DNA of 64,000 nucleotides from the NCBI GenBank assembly GCA_964030475.1, contig CAXIPT010000009.1, forward strand, positions 647,380-711,379, written 5' to 3'. The notes under the pieces are model-generated. The model had not been told where the DNA came from. It searched no databases and saw only the letters and a list, made by a program, of their open reading frames with translations. This document shows, piece after piece, positions 20,857 to 31,471 of the stretch (its first letter is position 1; the number at the start of each line of letters is the position of its first letter). The DNA is from Tethya wilhelma (lineage: Eukaryota > Porifera > Demospongiae > Tethyida > Tethyidae). Made by a program: the position numbers and the translations under genes.

Positions 20857-23511
20857 GACAGTAACGACAATATTATACAATTATATATATATACAGGATT
20901 GTGAAATAATAAGGAAACCTGATCTATGTTTGGTATTCCCTCCCCATACCTCAATACAACTCATATCGTCTCCAGTCAATGATTCCGACGTCTCTCCGTC
21001 ACTTCTCATCCCATCACTGCTCACGTGATCACGTCTCTCCAGGCTCCGCCCACTCCCCCCGCTGCTATCTCCATCATCAACAAGTAGTCCGTTTAATTTA
21101 AGCAGCTCGTAACCAGGGGCGTTCTCTTTCAACCAGCAAAACTCCTTCAAAACGTGCACAGCTCTTGTTCCGTGTTGGTGAGGGAGAAAGAAATAATCCA
21201 CAAGAAGGCGAAGGTCCTCCATCGTGAAGGATTCTGACGACATTGGATTCAGTTTTGGTCGTATTATTAGCTCTTCAGTCAGTCCAATGCTCAGAGGAGA
21301 GTCAGCAATAGTTTCACTGTCCTCTTCCCCGTGTTTCAGTGGCCCTGTCTGTTCAGAGTCGAGAGCTCGAGCAATAGTTGCGGCATCTTTGACCGGTTTA
21401 TAGTGATCTGGTTTCTTACGAGGCACTTGTATCTCGAGGAACCACTCCTTCAGTGACACCTCCAGCGCTAGTTGCGGATCGTACGTCTGCATTTCGTCAC
21501 TACCTAGCTCCTCCTGCTCACTTACCAAATTCTTCTTGAAATCGACACTCGCTTGCTCACAGATGCTCGAAGTTTTTTCCATTTCCAACAACATGGCTTG
21601 ATCGGTAGGAGACATCCTCTTTGCTACGATGGAGCCACATCTGCTCCACTGTGCCAGTGTGTGGATGGGGACATAGTTTGCACCGTACTCGCAGTTTGGG
21701 TTTGTCATGACTCCGTTTAGTTTAGGGATGAGTGCCACAGATCTACCTTCGTAGGGACCGAGAAAAAGTCTTCGCTGGTCATAGTCATTTGCGTGAAGGT
21801 TGTCCCATATGATAGGTGGGCGTTGTAACACTGATGAAAGTTCTTCGACGGATGATACTGGTATTGATTTCGATATTACTTTAGGACCTTGATAATTAGA
21901 ACAGGCAAGAAAAGTAACCGGGTCACTAATAACATTTAACTATAGTAGTGTCTAGTTGGAATTGCATACAAACCTGTCCACAGTACATCAATCTTTGGGT
22001 GCAGCTCAGCACCGACATGTTTCAGATACTGAGAATCAGAGACACTTGGAACTGCACGCGTGGCACAATACTCTGACAAGAGGAAAAACGGAACAGCAAA
22101 TGTGAATGTCAAACGACAGCCATTTATGGGCTGGTCATCATGTGAATAACATATGGGGAGACCCCTACAATAATTGTATTGTGACGAACATTGTTGTAGT
22201 ATGACCATTATGGATTAGCTTCACACGCCACTTTAACAGCTATGCTTTAATTGTATTGCATTGTACTGTATGCATCAGTATATAGTCTTGTATATATACA
22301 CATAAGGAGGCTCATTCATATTGAGGGTACCACCCTGCAATTATTACTGCTATTTCAATCTCACCAGTATGACAAAAAGTTTGCTCATAATTTATTAGGA
22401 GTAAAATCCTGTAATTGTCACTAATGTTAGGATCTCACTAGTAAGACAAAAAGGTTTATTCATATTAAGTGTAGAATCCTGTAATTATTACTACATTATT
22501 ACGATCTCACCAGTAGGACAAAAAAGGAAAATGTCGGGATGATCCAAGTGAGTGAAGATATCGTTGGTGATGTCGACCTGAGCGTGGGCAAAGGAGGGGA
22601 ACACCTTGGTATCTTCTTGACACATATCGCACTCAATGTCGTCAAAGAGCACGGCAAAGGACTTACAACCCAACGTGGCTACCTACAAGACAGAGAGAGA
22701 TATCAAAGAACGTGTTGACACAGACAACACAAGCATGTAGGACTGCTCAAAATACCAACGATATGTCCAACATACATTTACAGTCAGCAACAGCGAAAGA
22801 AGCAAGCAAGCAAACAAGCAAGCGAGTAGCCAGCATGCAAGTAAGCAACTAAGCCTACCTGTTCTATTTTTCGTTTCAATAGTGTGATTTCTTCGGAGCT
22901 TGAAAAAGTGATATCGAGTCCTGGAGCAATGGCGTAGATAAAATGGATTCCCTTGTCGGTCGCTTCTTTGATCAACTGTGAAAGAGAGTTGGCCTCTTCC
23001 AAGCTGTACAGGTCTCTCCAGTAGGCACGATGCTTGTAGTCATCTTTAGGCGCATAGAGATAAGCATTCATACCCCAAGTAGACATGCTGTATGTGTGTG
23101 TGTTTTGAGTGAGTGGTTGATTCAATGGACAAACAGTGCATTATGCTGCTTCTAAGAACACCTATTAGCAGCTGTTCTTGTACAAAGCAAACATAGTACT
23201 GACTGGTCTCTGGTTGATGCAATTTTCTAATTACACACACACACACACACACACAAACAGCAAGCACTATCACCAACCCACAAACACACACACTCCACTT
23301 TACCGAGTAAACAGATCTATTCTTTGCTCGTGTGTCCACGGCCTGCCGTAGAAACCTAGTGAAAATACAGTCATACAAACCAACACACAAACTTAATAAT
23401 TTACAGAAGAATTAGAAGCCGACAACTACTAAAGATAAATTATATTAAATATACCAATTTTTTCTTACCTTCTACGACGCCGCACAGAAAGAGCTCTCTT
23501 TTGTTGGACAT
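20627..23511 (-). CDS. Partial second O-GlcNAcase gene: exons 1-7 only, lacking the GNAT domain
   Basis: Exons are 23511-23469, 23355-23304, 23087-22859, 22682-22511, 22072-21974, 21887-20950 and 20801-20627. They translate identically to exons 1-7 of the complete gene; in exon 1 the only change seen is synonymous (AAT to AAC). The GH84 catalytic domain with its LFDDIE pair is intact, but exons 8-12, including the GNAT-like region, are missing because the duplication breakpoint is in intron 7. Exon 7 ends in phase 1. Splicing to the acceptor at 20431 would stay open for about 60 more residues and then stop at TAG. It could be an expressed truncated hydrolase, a pseudogene, or an assembly duplicate of the same locus. 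Confidence 0.85.
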
Positions 23512-24415
23512 TTTCGCGGCTGTCCTGGAGATCAGTTGCTACCTTCTCAAAGCACGATACATGTTAAAATGGACACAGCACACAAAAAACTGGCGTTGCT
23601 TTCCCAGCCAGCTCGTTGATCAAAGGTGCCGTTCTGCGATGCACACACAGCTGCTTGTGAATACAAGTCAAACTTGTAAAACCGGTTTCGGGCACTTGAA
23701 CGAACATGCGCGTGTGGCGCATTCCTGAGAACAATGATGTCATTTAAATTCGCTTAATTGGAAATAATTAGCAATTCTTTTCTCTTTGGTTGTTGCGTGA
23801 CATGACAATAATACAGTTCTGTATTGATTTTACAAAAAAAAAATTGGAAAGCCTAAAGAGATTTTTATGAACACCAAGCAATGAAAAAACAAAAAAACAA
23901 ACACAAACAACATACCATTGCCATTGGCTGAAAGAAAGATGGACAGTTATTGATATAAAACCTTTGTACACTGCTATATAGGAGGGAAATAATACATAGA
24001 TGTACAAATTGTAATAGAGTTGTAACAGTGAAAGGCATAGAAATGTACACAAAGAGATAGTGGGTGAAAATGATCACATTTAAATATGATGACAGTAAAA
24101 CGGTATGTGTGTGTGTGTGTGTGATGCTACCATTTGTACATATACATACACTATAGGCAACCAAGCATGGCATATATAGTACAACTCAAACACACTCACT
24201 CGATCATTACATACACAACAACTACCACAATCTGTAAATGCATGGAGCAATTCCTGCTATTACAAAACACCAGATACACACACACATACACATACACATA
24301 TCACACACAGTACAAGATTATCAAGAAAAGAAAAAAAGATTTGACAAACACTGGAAAGAAAAGGGTCACAAGAAAGATGGGAAAAAACCTTTTGAGTAAA
24401 ATAAGCTGCTGTTGA

Positions 24416-25909
24416 CTAACTGTTTGAGCTTTCATCTTTAGAACTACTACCCTTACTACCAACAACATTAGTATTACTTTTAGAAGAAGCACCAGATGAT
24501 GTTGTAGCAACATGGTTGCTAGTGTGTCCGACTATGGAAGGATCTGTGGTGCTGCTGGTACCACTCATTGCGATGATGGTTGCATACGGTTGTTGGGGGA
24601 GTGGTACATATGGGGAGAGGATCGGTACGATGGGGAGGAGGGGTTGGTAAAAGTAGGGGGTTGGGTTTGCCGTGGGTGGGGAGAGGGGGTGTTGCGGCCA
24701 ATTACTGTCGACCCAGTTCCGATACTCGTCCACTTCTTGAGTTACTTTAATAATGGCGCTGAGAAGAGAGTCTCGTTTTGGAATGGGGTTATCCCTACTA
24801 AGTACTGCACTGTTGAGTTTCGAGAAAGCGTACTCAAATGCCTGCTTCACCTGCCACATCCCAAAACAACCTCTACAAGCATTGGTGTTCTCCTCAGTAC
24901 TCGTGGGGTCGATTACGTACAACATGGAGTTGTCACTTCTATCCGTACTTTGAACGTCCTCCTTCTGAAAATAGCTCCCTCCATTTAACACACTGATGCC
25001 CGTCTTCATGTAGTTGAAGTTCCTCCCATAAAGCTCGAAGAACTCTATCAAAAGAACGCCAAGATTTGGATCAGACTCGGTAGCAGCTGCTCGAGGGTGG
25101 AGCTGTAGGAAGGAGACAATGAGGAGGACAAGACTGTACGAACTGATGCCTCCGTGGTAGACCTCATTGAGCTGTCGCTGAGTGAGAAACTGCTTTAGGA
25201 CGAGCACCAATTTTGGTAACACTGGATACTGGTGCATAAATTTTAAAATGAGTTCAGCACTCTTTAATCCTGTGTCTTGATTGAAGCTGATGTCAACTTT
25301 GACTTCTGTCATCTTGTCAATAAACTTGATAATCGGGATGGATGTCTTGTCCAGAACAAGGATACTTCCCTCGACCGCAATGTCGGCCATCTTGAAATCG
25401 TCTTCCAGCGAAAAAAGAGGGGTAGAAGGCCACTGGCCAAACACAACTATGTCGATATCGCTAGTCGGTAGAAACGTCCCGGTGAAGAAACTGCCAAACA
25501 CTTCCACTTTAGCCAGCGGCCACCTGCGCAAGATGATGTCCATCACTCTCATGATGACCTCGCTCCTCATCCTAACCTCTGAGGGGCGTGGCTTCATGTA
25601 CGTATAAAAATCGCAGATCTCCTCGTGCAGACCTGGTGGGTCACAGGTATACTCTTTAGTTCTCCATGGTGTACACGGCTGCACCACTTCACCAGAGAGC
25701 AAACGTTTTCTTTTAGCTAGGCTTGGGATGGTTGGGTCACTCAAAGTGTAATTCTGCTCAATGAGTGAGCTATCTTCGTTGCCTGATCCCTCTAGAGGAA
25801 GGAAGTCATTGCTTTCTGGAAAAGCAACCTTTTCAACTCTTTTCCATGTATCCTTGCATATTGGACTCTCAGGTAACCTGTGGTTTAAGCTTGTGGCAGT
25901 TGTAGTCAT
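24416..25909 (-). CDS. TENT4-like nucleotidyltransferase, copy B
   Basis: An intronless 497-codon paralogue of copy A. It has the same GSF and TSDIDIVVFG catalytic motif and VDISF, so it is predicted active. Differences from A are scattered: GQWPSTPLF in place of GQWPGPRPPLF, QDTGLKSAELI for QQRGMDSAEII, STEENTNACRG for DPKKNANASKG, and a shorter Ser-rich tail. The ORF stays open throughout despite many changes, which suggests selection on the protein. It starts at MTTTATSLNHRLPESP, as in A. It is unit 2 of the tandem duplication. Confidence 0.9.
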   Translation of the reverse strand: MTTTATSLNHRLPESPICKDTWKRVEKVAFPESNDFLPLEGSGNEDSSLIEQNYTLSDPTIPSLAKRKRLLSGEVVQPCTPWRTKEYTCDPPGLHEEICDFYTYMKPRPSEVRMRSEVIMRVMDIILRRWPLAKVEVFGSFFTGTFLPTSDIDIVVFGQWPSTPLFSLEDDFKMADIAVEGSILVLDKTSIPIIKFIDKMTEVKVDISFNQDTGLKSAELILKFMHQYPVLPKLVLVLKQFLTQRQLNEVYHGGISSYSLVLLIVSFLQLHPRAAATESDPNLGVLLIEFFELYGRNFNYMKTGISVLNGGSYFQKEDVQSTDRSDNSMLYVIDPTSTEENTNACRGCFGMWQVKQAFEYAFSKLNSAVLSRDNPIPKRDSLLSAIIKVTQEVDEYRNWVDSNWPQHPLSPPTANPTPYFYQPLLPIVPILSPYVPLPQQPYATIIAMSGTSSTTDPSIVGHTSNHVATTSSGASSKSNTNVVGSKGSSSKDESSNS

Positions 25910-25962
25910 TTTTCTTTCCTGGAAACAAATTTGGTGATATTATAAGATAAAAAAAATCAAAC

Positions 25963-26162
25963 CCAGTGTCTTTTCTTTGATGAGGAATCGTTTTCTTTAT
26001 ATCTGCTGCTGGAACTGTGAGTGTGTGTACTCAGAAGACAATTGAGAGCTAGTGTAATGGAAATGTTGTTGATGTGATGACTGAATTCAAAAGATGGCTG
26101 GCTTCTGTTTACTTGAGAAGGAAGTCTGTAGAGAATTGAACAAGAGAAGACAATAGACATTC
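25963..26162 (-). other. Possible upstream coding exon of TENT4-B
   Basis: Counterpart of 20240-20430. The acceptor GCCACAG precedes GAATGTCT, and the open frame ends SSSKKRHW at a GG/GTTTGA junction. After a short intron ending TTTCCAG it continues in frame as ERKMTTTATS. Relative to copy A it has nine extra bases, an in-frame difference. If translated, it would add about 70 residues to TENT4-B. Confidence 0.35.
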
Positions 26163-26229
26163 CTGTGGCAGTTTGAGAGAGAGAGAGGCAGGTACTGAAC
26201 ACAAATGGACATAAACACAAACAATTAGA

Positions 26230-27706
26230 GGCAAGTATTATCATTTACATCTTATGGTATGTAGGTCTGGTTGATTGGGGTGAAACAAAGTGGCACATGC
26301 ATGCCCATGCATTGCTATTATTCTGTGTACTACGTAACCATGGAGATAAGCCTATTCTCCCAACCTACTCAAAGATTATACCACAAGCACACTCAGACCA
26401 TGTGAAGGAAGCCAGGCAGCTACAACAAAACCTTATGCTCTTATCCTCTCACCAACAGCTAGTGCGTGCACACACAGACACACCAAGGAAGGAACATGCA
26501 GCCATCTTACAAAAGAAGGGTTGGTGGTATGGGCATATTATTTCCTTGAAAACAGGTTCTAACAATTCTTCGCTTGACAAGTTACCAATACCTCAACAAA
26601 GAATGGTATTTACTACCCAGAGTTCTCTGGGTAGTAACTACTAGTAAAACCAGGGAAAACACTAAACATTGATTTCTTCAAAAACAATAGTTTTACTGAA
26701 GTAAGCAGAGAACCATATAGCGCATAGCATCACACTTTTTCTGGGTATTGTAACCTCCACCATCAATGAATACTCTAAATTACTCAAGAATTTCCAGAAA
26801 CTTCTTTTACAACAGAAAAAAATGGTGCTATATACCCACCGATCATAGCTATTAATAGAACTCACTCATACGCTACCACAAGTTGGCAGGTAAGTGGTGT
26901 ATTGACACACAGTGGAGTGGAAGGTCAACAAGTCCTGGTTCCCATTCCAAGGGCATAACAAAAACTCGAGCTATTTACTTCTACGAGGAAATAACATATG
27001 GATTTCACCAGCTCTAGTAATCGAGGAAACTTTTCACAGACTTCAAAAAGATGAGAACAGGACTTTCATGTTGATAGATTCACAATACATAAACAACTAT
27101 AGAAAAACACACACACACACACACACAATCACTGATGCATAACACTTGTTATAATTTCCATAATTTCCAAAATCTACCCTCTCCTGTCCCTGGATACCCT
27201 CTAATGATTACCAAACTACCTTCATACACACACTCACACACATTCACTTGGTATTGCCCAAAGAACACACCTATCAACTTGGGGAAGGAATGAGGATCAT
27301 TTTCTCAGAGGGATTGTCTCTTTAGTGGATGTTGGGAGTAGCACATAAAAGTTATTGCTTGTTGCAGTACAAGACAGGGCCCCCCAAAAAACACAGGCAA
27401 GTATTGGACGAAGAATTCAGGTTAAATTCCACGTATAATTGTTGCTGAGTTCAATGAAACAAGTACCTAGTTCTAGGGAGGGAAATAAGTCAATGGTAGG
27501 CAGCTTGAAACACACACATACACTAACACATACACACACAAACACACATTGTCCGTCAAACAGGTTCATTTATCTATCATCTATAGTGTAGCTGTATGCT
27601 TTTATTCACATGAGCTCAAGTCAGAGTGTAAATGAGCTGATAATAAGACTTTTCTAAATGAGTTTGGTATAAATCATGCTACTTCTATATTCATATACAT
27701 CTATCT

Positions 27707-27739
<33 letters not shown>

Positions 27740-27889
27740 TGCACACACTGTAGTAAACTCAATCCACAGTACAAACTAGGTTTCCTAAAACCATTTAGCA
27801 ACATGGACATTGATTTGATTCATACCTCATTTTTGTAGCTATATTTGTACTCTCTAGTACCACTCTTAGTGTACTACTACTAACTTACG
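26230..27889. other. Intergenic or intronic AT-rich stretch
   Basis: No gene is supported. An open frame at 26297-26644 (115 codons) has no recognisable domain. The region holds CA and CT microsatellites (27108-27126, 27707-27740) and a short perfect palindrome at 26610-26637. A GTAAGT donor at about 27889 on the minus strand suggests a small 5' exon (28087-27890) transcribed leftward, perhaps a leader for TENT4-B. Confidence 0.3.
26610..26637. repeat. Perfect palindrome with 13-bp arms
   Basis: TTACTACCCAGAG, a TT spacer, then CTCTGGGTAGTAA. The arms are exact complements. It could form a cruciform or hairpin or be a protein-binding site; no gene context clarifies it. Confidence 0.85.
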
Positions 27890-28087
27890 ATTTGATGTGA
27901 CTGAAAAAGCTACGGCAGATTCTTTGTGAGTATGATAGCGACTCAATCTCCAACGGGGCACGCGATCGGCTTCCCAAGAGGCAGAGAGAGTGTAGTACAA
28001 CGAGGCTGAGATGCGCTCAAAATGGACTTCCAAAGTGATCAGTAGATGATGAGTGACAATCACGCTTGTACTCGATGCGTGGTGCAA

Positions 28088-28178
28088 CGTTACACGGAAC
28101 CACCCAAGGCGCTAGCGGCGCTGCGCATGCTTGGCCGGCCAACTAGCGCGTATTCCAATTAACGCTCACCATAAATAA
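28088..28178. promoter_or_regulatory. GC-rich, probably bidirectional promoter
   Basis: A local GC-rich patch (GCGCTAGCGGCGCTGCGC...) with a canonical NRF1-type core TGCGCATGC at 28122-28130. It lies between a possible leftward leader exon and the rightward SDR frame. The same TGCGCATGC core is in the MTHFR/GPR157 promoter. Confidence 0.5.
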
Positions 28179-29120
28179 AGTTCTTGCTGTGTTTTCATCA
28201 TCATATTCAGGCTGTGTGAGGCTGTAATTCTAATCTTAAAGGCTCTATTCTTCTCAATATGGGGAACAATTCGCGCCATCCTTCCATCATGTCACTCAAG
28301 AGCTCTACCAGACTACAGCGCCGACATCTGCCTAGTAACAGGAGCTGGTCAGGGACTAGGAAGACAGCTAGCCTTCAAATTTGCAGAAACAGGCGCTACA
28401 ATGGTTCTGTGGGACATCAACGGAGAGAAAGTGAAGGCAGTTGCCGATGAGATTCAAATGATGGGCAATGAAGTGTTCTCTTACGTGTGTGATTGTTCCA
28501 AGAGAGAAGATGTGTATCGGGTGGCAGCACAAGTGAGGGAGTAGGTTGGAAACGTGGCCATCTTGGTAAACAATGCTGGAGTGGTGGCAGGAAAGAAATT
28601 GATGGATCTCGAAGACGATGAAATAGAAAGGACCTTCCAAGTGAACGCACTGGCTCACTTTTGGGTACATTTTATATTAGTCGGCTTATATATGTTTTGA
28701 TACTATATTTACATATTACTTCATACGTTTGTGTTCTATTTTTAGACTGTGAGAGCCTTCCTTCCATGGATGGTAACCAATAACTACGGACACATTGTTC
28801 AGATTGCCTCGGTGTGTGCCTTCACTGGTATTGCCAGACTCAGCGACTACTGTACATTGAAATCGGCAGCAGTTTCGTTTGCCGAAACCTTACGATTAGA
28901 ACTCCAAGCACTAAAGAAGAGTGGAATTGGAGTAACGTGTGTGTGTCCTTTTCAGATCAACACGGGGATGTTTGCAGGAGCCAGTTTAAAGTACCCCTCC
29001 TTCTTTCCCCAACTGAGAGCAGACGACGTTGCGGAGAGAACTCTGAGAGCTGTGGTGGAAGGCCAGTTCATGGTCGTTCTACCGAAGCTGTTTTATCTGA
29101 CCACATTTGTGAAGAGGTAG
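28179..29120 (+). pseudogene. Short-chain dehydrogenase/reductase (RDH10/DHRS3-like) with an in-frame stop
   Basis: Two exons, 28179-28664 and 28746-29120, keep one SDR frame. It begins with a hydrophobic stretch (VILILKALFF) like the membrane anchor of SDR16C retinol dehydrogenases. The cofactor motif CLVTGAGQGLGRQLA follows, then VLWDI, LVNNAG, a catalytic Ser region (IASVCAF) and the YCTLK active-site pair (Tyr and Lys present). A TAG at 28542-28544, in a position where family members have Glu, would truncate the protein just before the NNAG motif. No ATG is found between the upstream stop (28176) and the anchor. Both defects point to a pseudogene; a base-call error plus an unseen first exon is the alternative. 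Confidence 0.75.
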
Positions 29121-29574
29121 GCTGGTCTATGTTAGTGAGCTGACAATATACCTTTTGTTTTACCATTGTGACCTTTGTACTTCAAGGAGAAAACCAACAA
29201 AAAATGTATTTGTTTGAAAGCCTGAAAAAAAAATTCTAATTTTCTTATTGAGAGTATTCATGCTTCATGCAGGCTACAGCTTGTTAGCTATGAATATGTG
29301 CTAGAATCACATGCATGGTTTTGTGCATGCTGTAGTTATGAATTTTTTATTTTTTTTGAGCTGGGCTGACTTTGGTATGTTGACTGTACATACCCACACT
29401 GTCACATGCCACAGTCGTGTAGCATTCATTGGGTCCTGTGATAAATAATTATTCATAATCATGTGACTTTGTACGCTGGTCACATGACTAGGTGCATGCG
29501 AATTATATGACTATGTGCATTGATCATGTGGCATCATTTACAAGTTCACCCAAAACAAGACTAGACAATAATGT
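29121..29574. other. AT-rich intergenic stretch
   Basis: I see no gene. The sequence contains repeated CACATGACT/CATGTGAC words (29455-29530) of unknown meaning. Confidence 0.3.
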
Positions 29575-29646
29575 TAGTCTTGTTCCCAGGCTCCTCCTTC
29601 GCAAATTAAGGAAATATTTGTGAAGGAGGAGGCTGGGAACGAGGCT
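29575..29646. repeat. Fold-back (MITE-like) element, TAGCCT family
   Basis: Left arm TAGTCTTGTTCCCAGGCTCC and right arm GGAGGCTGGGAACGAGGCT pair over about 31 bp. The right arm and the following 80 bp recur after the N at 36686. Confidence 0.8.
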
Positions 29647-30508
29647 GCAATAATGTATTGTTGATCCTTACAATCAAATACTGTATGCATAAATAATTAT
29701 TCAAACTTAATGCATCATTATTAAGCCTCGGCGCATGTGTAGCACGTGCAGAGGGTTACGGTAGTCGTTTTGTGTGTGTGTGTGTCTGTTACTAAATTAT
29801 CTGAAGAACGGCAGCTCTAGAGTCACAATGGAAGGTACTTACGTTCATGAATCGAAACTATCTTGAAATTTGATGTGTAGAATCTTGCAAAACAATGTAG
29901 TTTCTGAGATCTGAGGCTTTTGTGCATCTCTGAGCGCTTAGGCTTCGAAACCGCACCCATCAATTACACCCCATGTAGTGTGCGTTATCTAGAAATACAG
30001 TAGGCTTGGAGCATTATCTATGCTTGGAGGAACAGGAAGAGTGCTGGGCCAGTTTAGATACCTTGGCTGCTTGTCCAGGCAAGTAACTCAAGTAAGATAG
30101 CACTTTGTGGAACTATCATGATGATATTACTGATCTTAGATACATGTATGTTGTTTTGAGTGAACTCAGGCTGCAGTGACTGATGCCTGAACACTGATCA
30201 GTAGTGCCAGTCAGATAAATTTATAGATGATCTGATGATCTGTCATTCAAATGTAAATAAGCATCTGCAGTGTAACTGTTAAGGTTTCACCGTTCAATGG
30301 ATATTAATTTTAGTTTAGTGAGTTTTCTATGGATTATAGCTAGGCTGGCTCAACTTGATCGTGACATAGCTAGGTACCTGCTTGATTGGGGCAGGTCATT
30401 GGAACTTAATTAAGTTTATTTCAAGATGTGTATATGTGTATACATGTGTATGTGTGATGATACCATTTGTACATATGCATACACTATATGCACCCAAGCA
30501 CGGCATAT
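29647..30508. other. Intergenic sequence with a piece of TENT4 3' flank
   Basis: No gene is supported. 30440-30508 matches the TENT4-A 3' flank (18360-18415: GATGxTACCATTTGTACATA and on). A 45-bp segment at 30190-30240 recurs inverted at 30509-30555. Confidence 0.45.
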
Positions 30509-31269
30509 CAGAATAATTGATCATCAGATCATCTATAAATTTATCTGCTACTGATCAGTGCCATGGGTGGCCTCCCCCACAACGCCAATATGCTGCATCC
30601 CCTTTCATACACGTCTACGATGCATACACACGGGTCAAAAAAAATAAATAAATAAAAATAAAAATTTAACAATTATTCTGACTCTTATAATATTTATATC
30701 TCAAGTGTCTCTATCATTCAGTTTTTATACTTTCACTACCACCACTTTGTGTACAACTTTATTTCTCATCTAACCACTCATCACTCATTTAGTCTCTTAT
30801 TCTGTCATCTTTCAACCTCTTTCTGAAGCATCAGCCATATCCTTTCTAATTGCAATGACTCTCAACCTCCTCACCTGTTGCAGGGAACAAGCAACAAACC
30901 TCCTGCATCAGTCATTTTCATATGGAGTAAAGATGTCTTAATACTACTGTTAATCACCCTCATTTCTCGCTGAAAATCCTTCTCTTTTTATATTATTTAC
31001 TTGATCTCAAAAAAAAAAAAACAAAAAAAAAAACGACCCTGTATATTTCCAAACTCCCTGCAGTGGGGCTGAGTTAGGAGGCCACACACCACCTTCTTAT
31101 ATAGTTTATTGCTACTCAATTGTTTATGTTTCCTTTCACAAATATTGCTGTTGGTTTTAATATATTTTATCACTATTGTTTATGTTTCCTTTTTATCTGT
31201 GCCAAATACTGCTGTTTGTTTGTTTTAATGCTGCATTGAGCATGACATAAAAAGTTTATCTATCTATCT
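30509..31269. mobile_element. ~760-bp insertion with a LINE-like 3' end
   Basis: Copies A and B have GGCATATATAGTAC intact. Here GGCATAT and ATATAGTAC are split by about 760 bp, giving a possible ATAT target duplication. The insert has A-rich tracts and ends AAAAAGTTTATCTATCTATC, a microsatellite-type tail like those of L2/CR1-type non-LTR elements. No reverse-transcriptase frame is present, so it is a 5'-truncated copy or a SINE-like derivative. The first 45 bp are an inverted copy of 30190-30240. Confidence 0.6.
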
Positions 31270-31471
31270 ATATAGTACAACTCAAACACACTCACTTGAT
31301 CATTACATACACAACACTACCACAATCTGTAAATGCATGGAGCAATTCCTGCTATTACAAAACACCAGATACACACACACATACACACACACATACACAT
31401 ATCACACACAGTACAAGATTATCACAAAAAAGATGGGAAAAAACCTTTTGAGTATAATAAGCTGCTGTTGA

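Larger units (their letters stand above)
14739..26229. repeat. Tandem duplication of a ~5.75 kb unit (O-GlcNAcase exons 1-7 + TENT4)
   Basis: Unit 1 is 14739-20500 and unit 2 is 20501-26229. From 14739 to about 17673 the match to 20501-23435 has a constant offset of 5762, and I saw no difference, introns and microsatellites included. From there to the end the units differ by substitutions and small indels. The junction is visible at 20500/20501: the text before it (ACAATTAGAG) recurs at the end of unit 2 (26229), and the text after it matches O-GlcNAcase intron 7. The breakpoints therefore lie in O-GlcNAcase intron 7 and just upstream of TENT4. Confidence 0.9.

Noticed and set aside
26297..26644. 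115-codon plus-strand frame as a gene
   Set aside because: No domain, no splice context, starts in AT/CA-rich sequence; length is compatible with chance.
29940..30100. Possible tRNA or small RNA gene
   Set aside because: No cloverleaf, A-box/B-box pair or other RNA signature could be found by eye here or elsewhere in the window.
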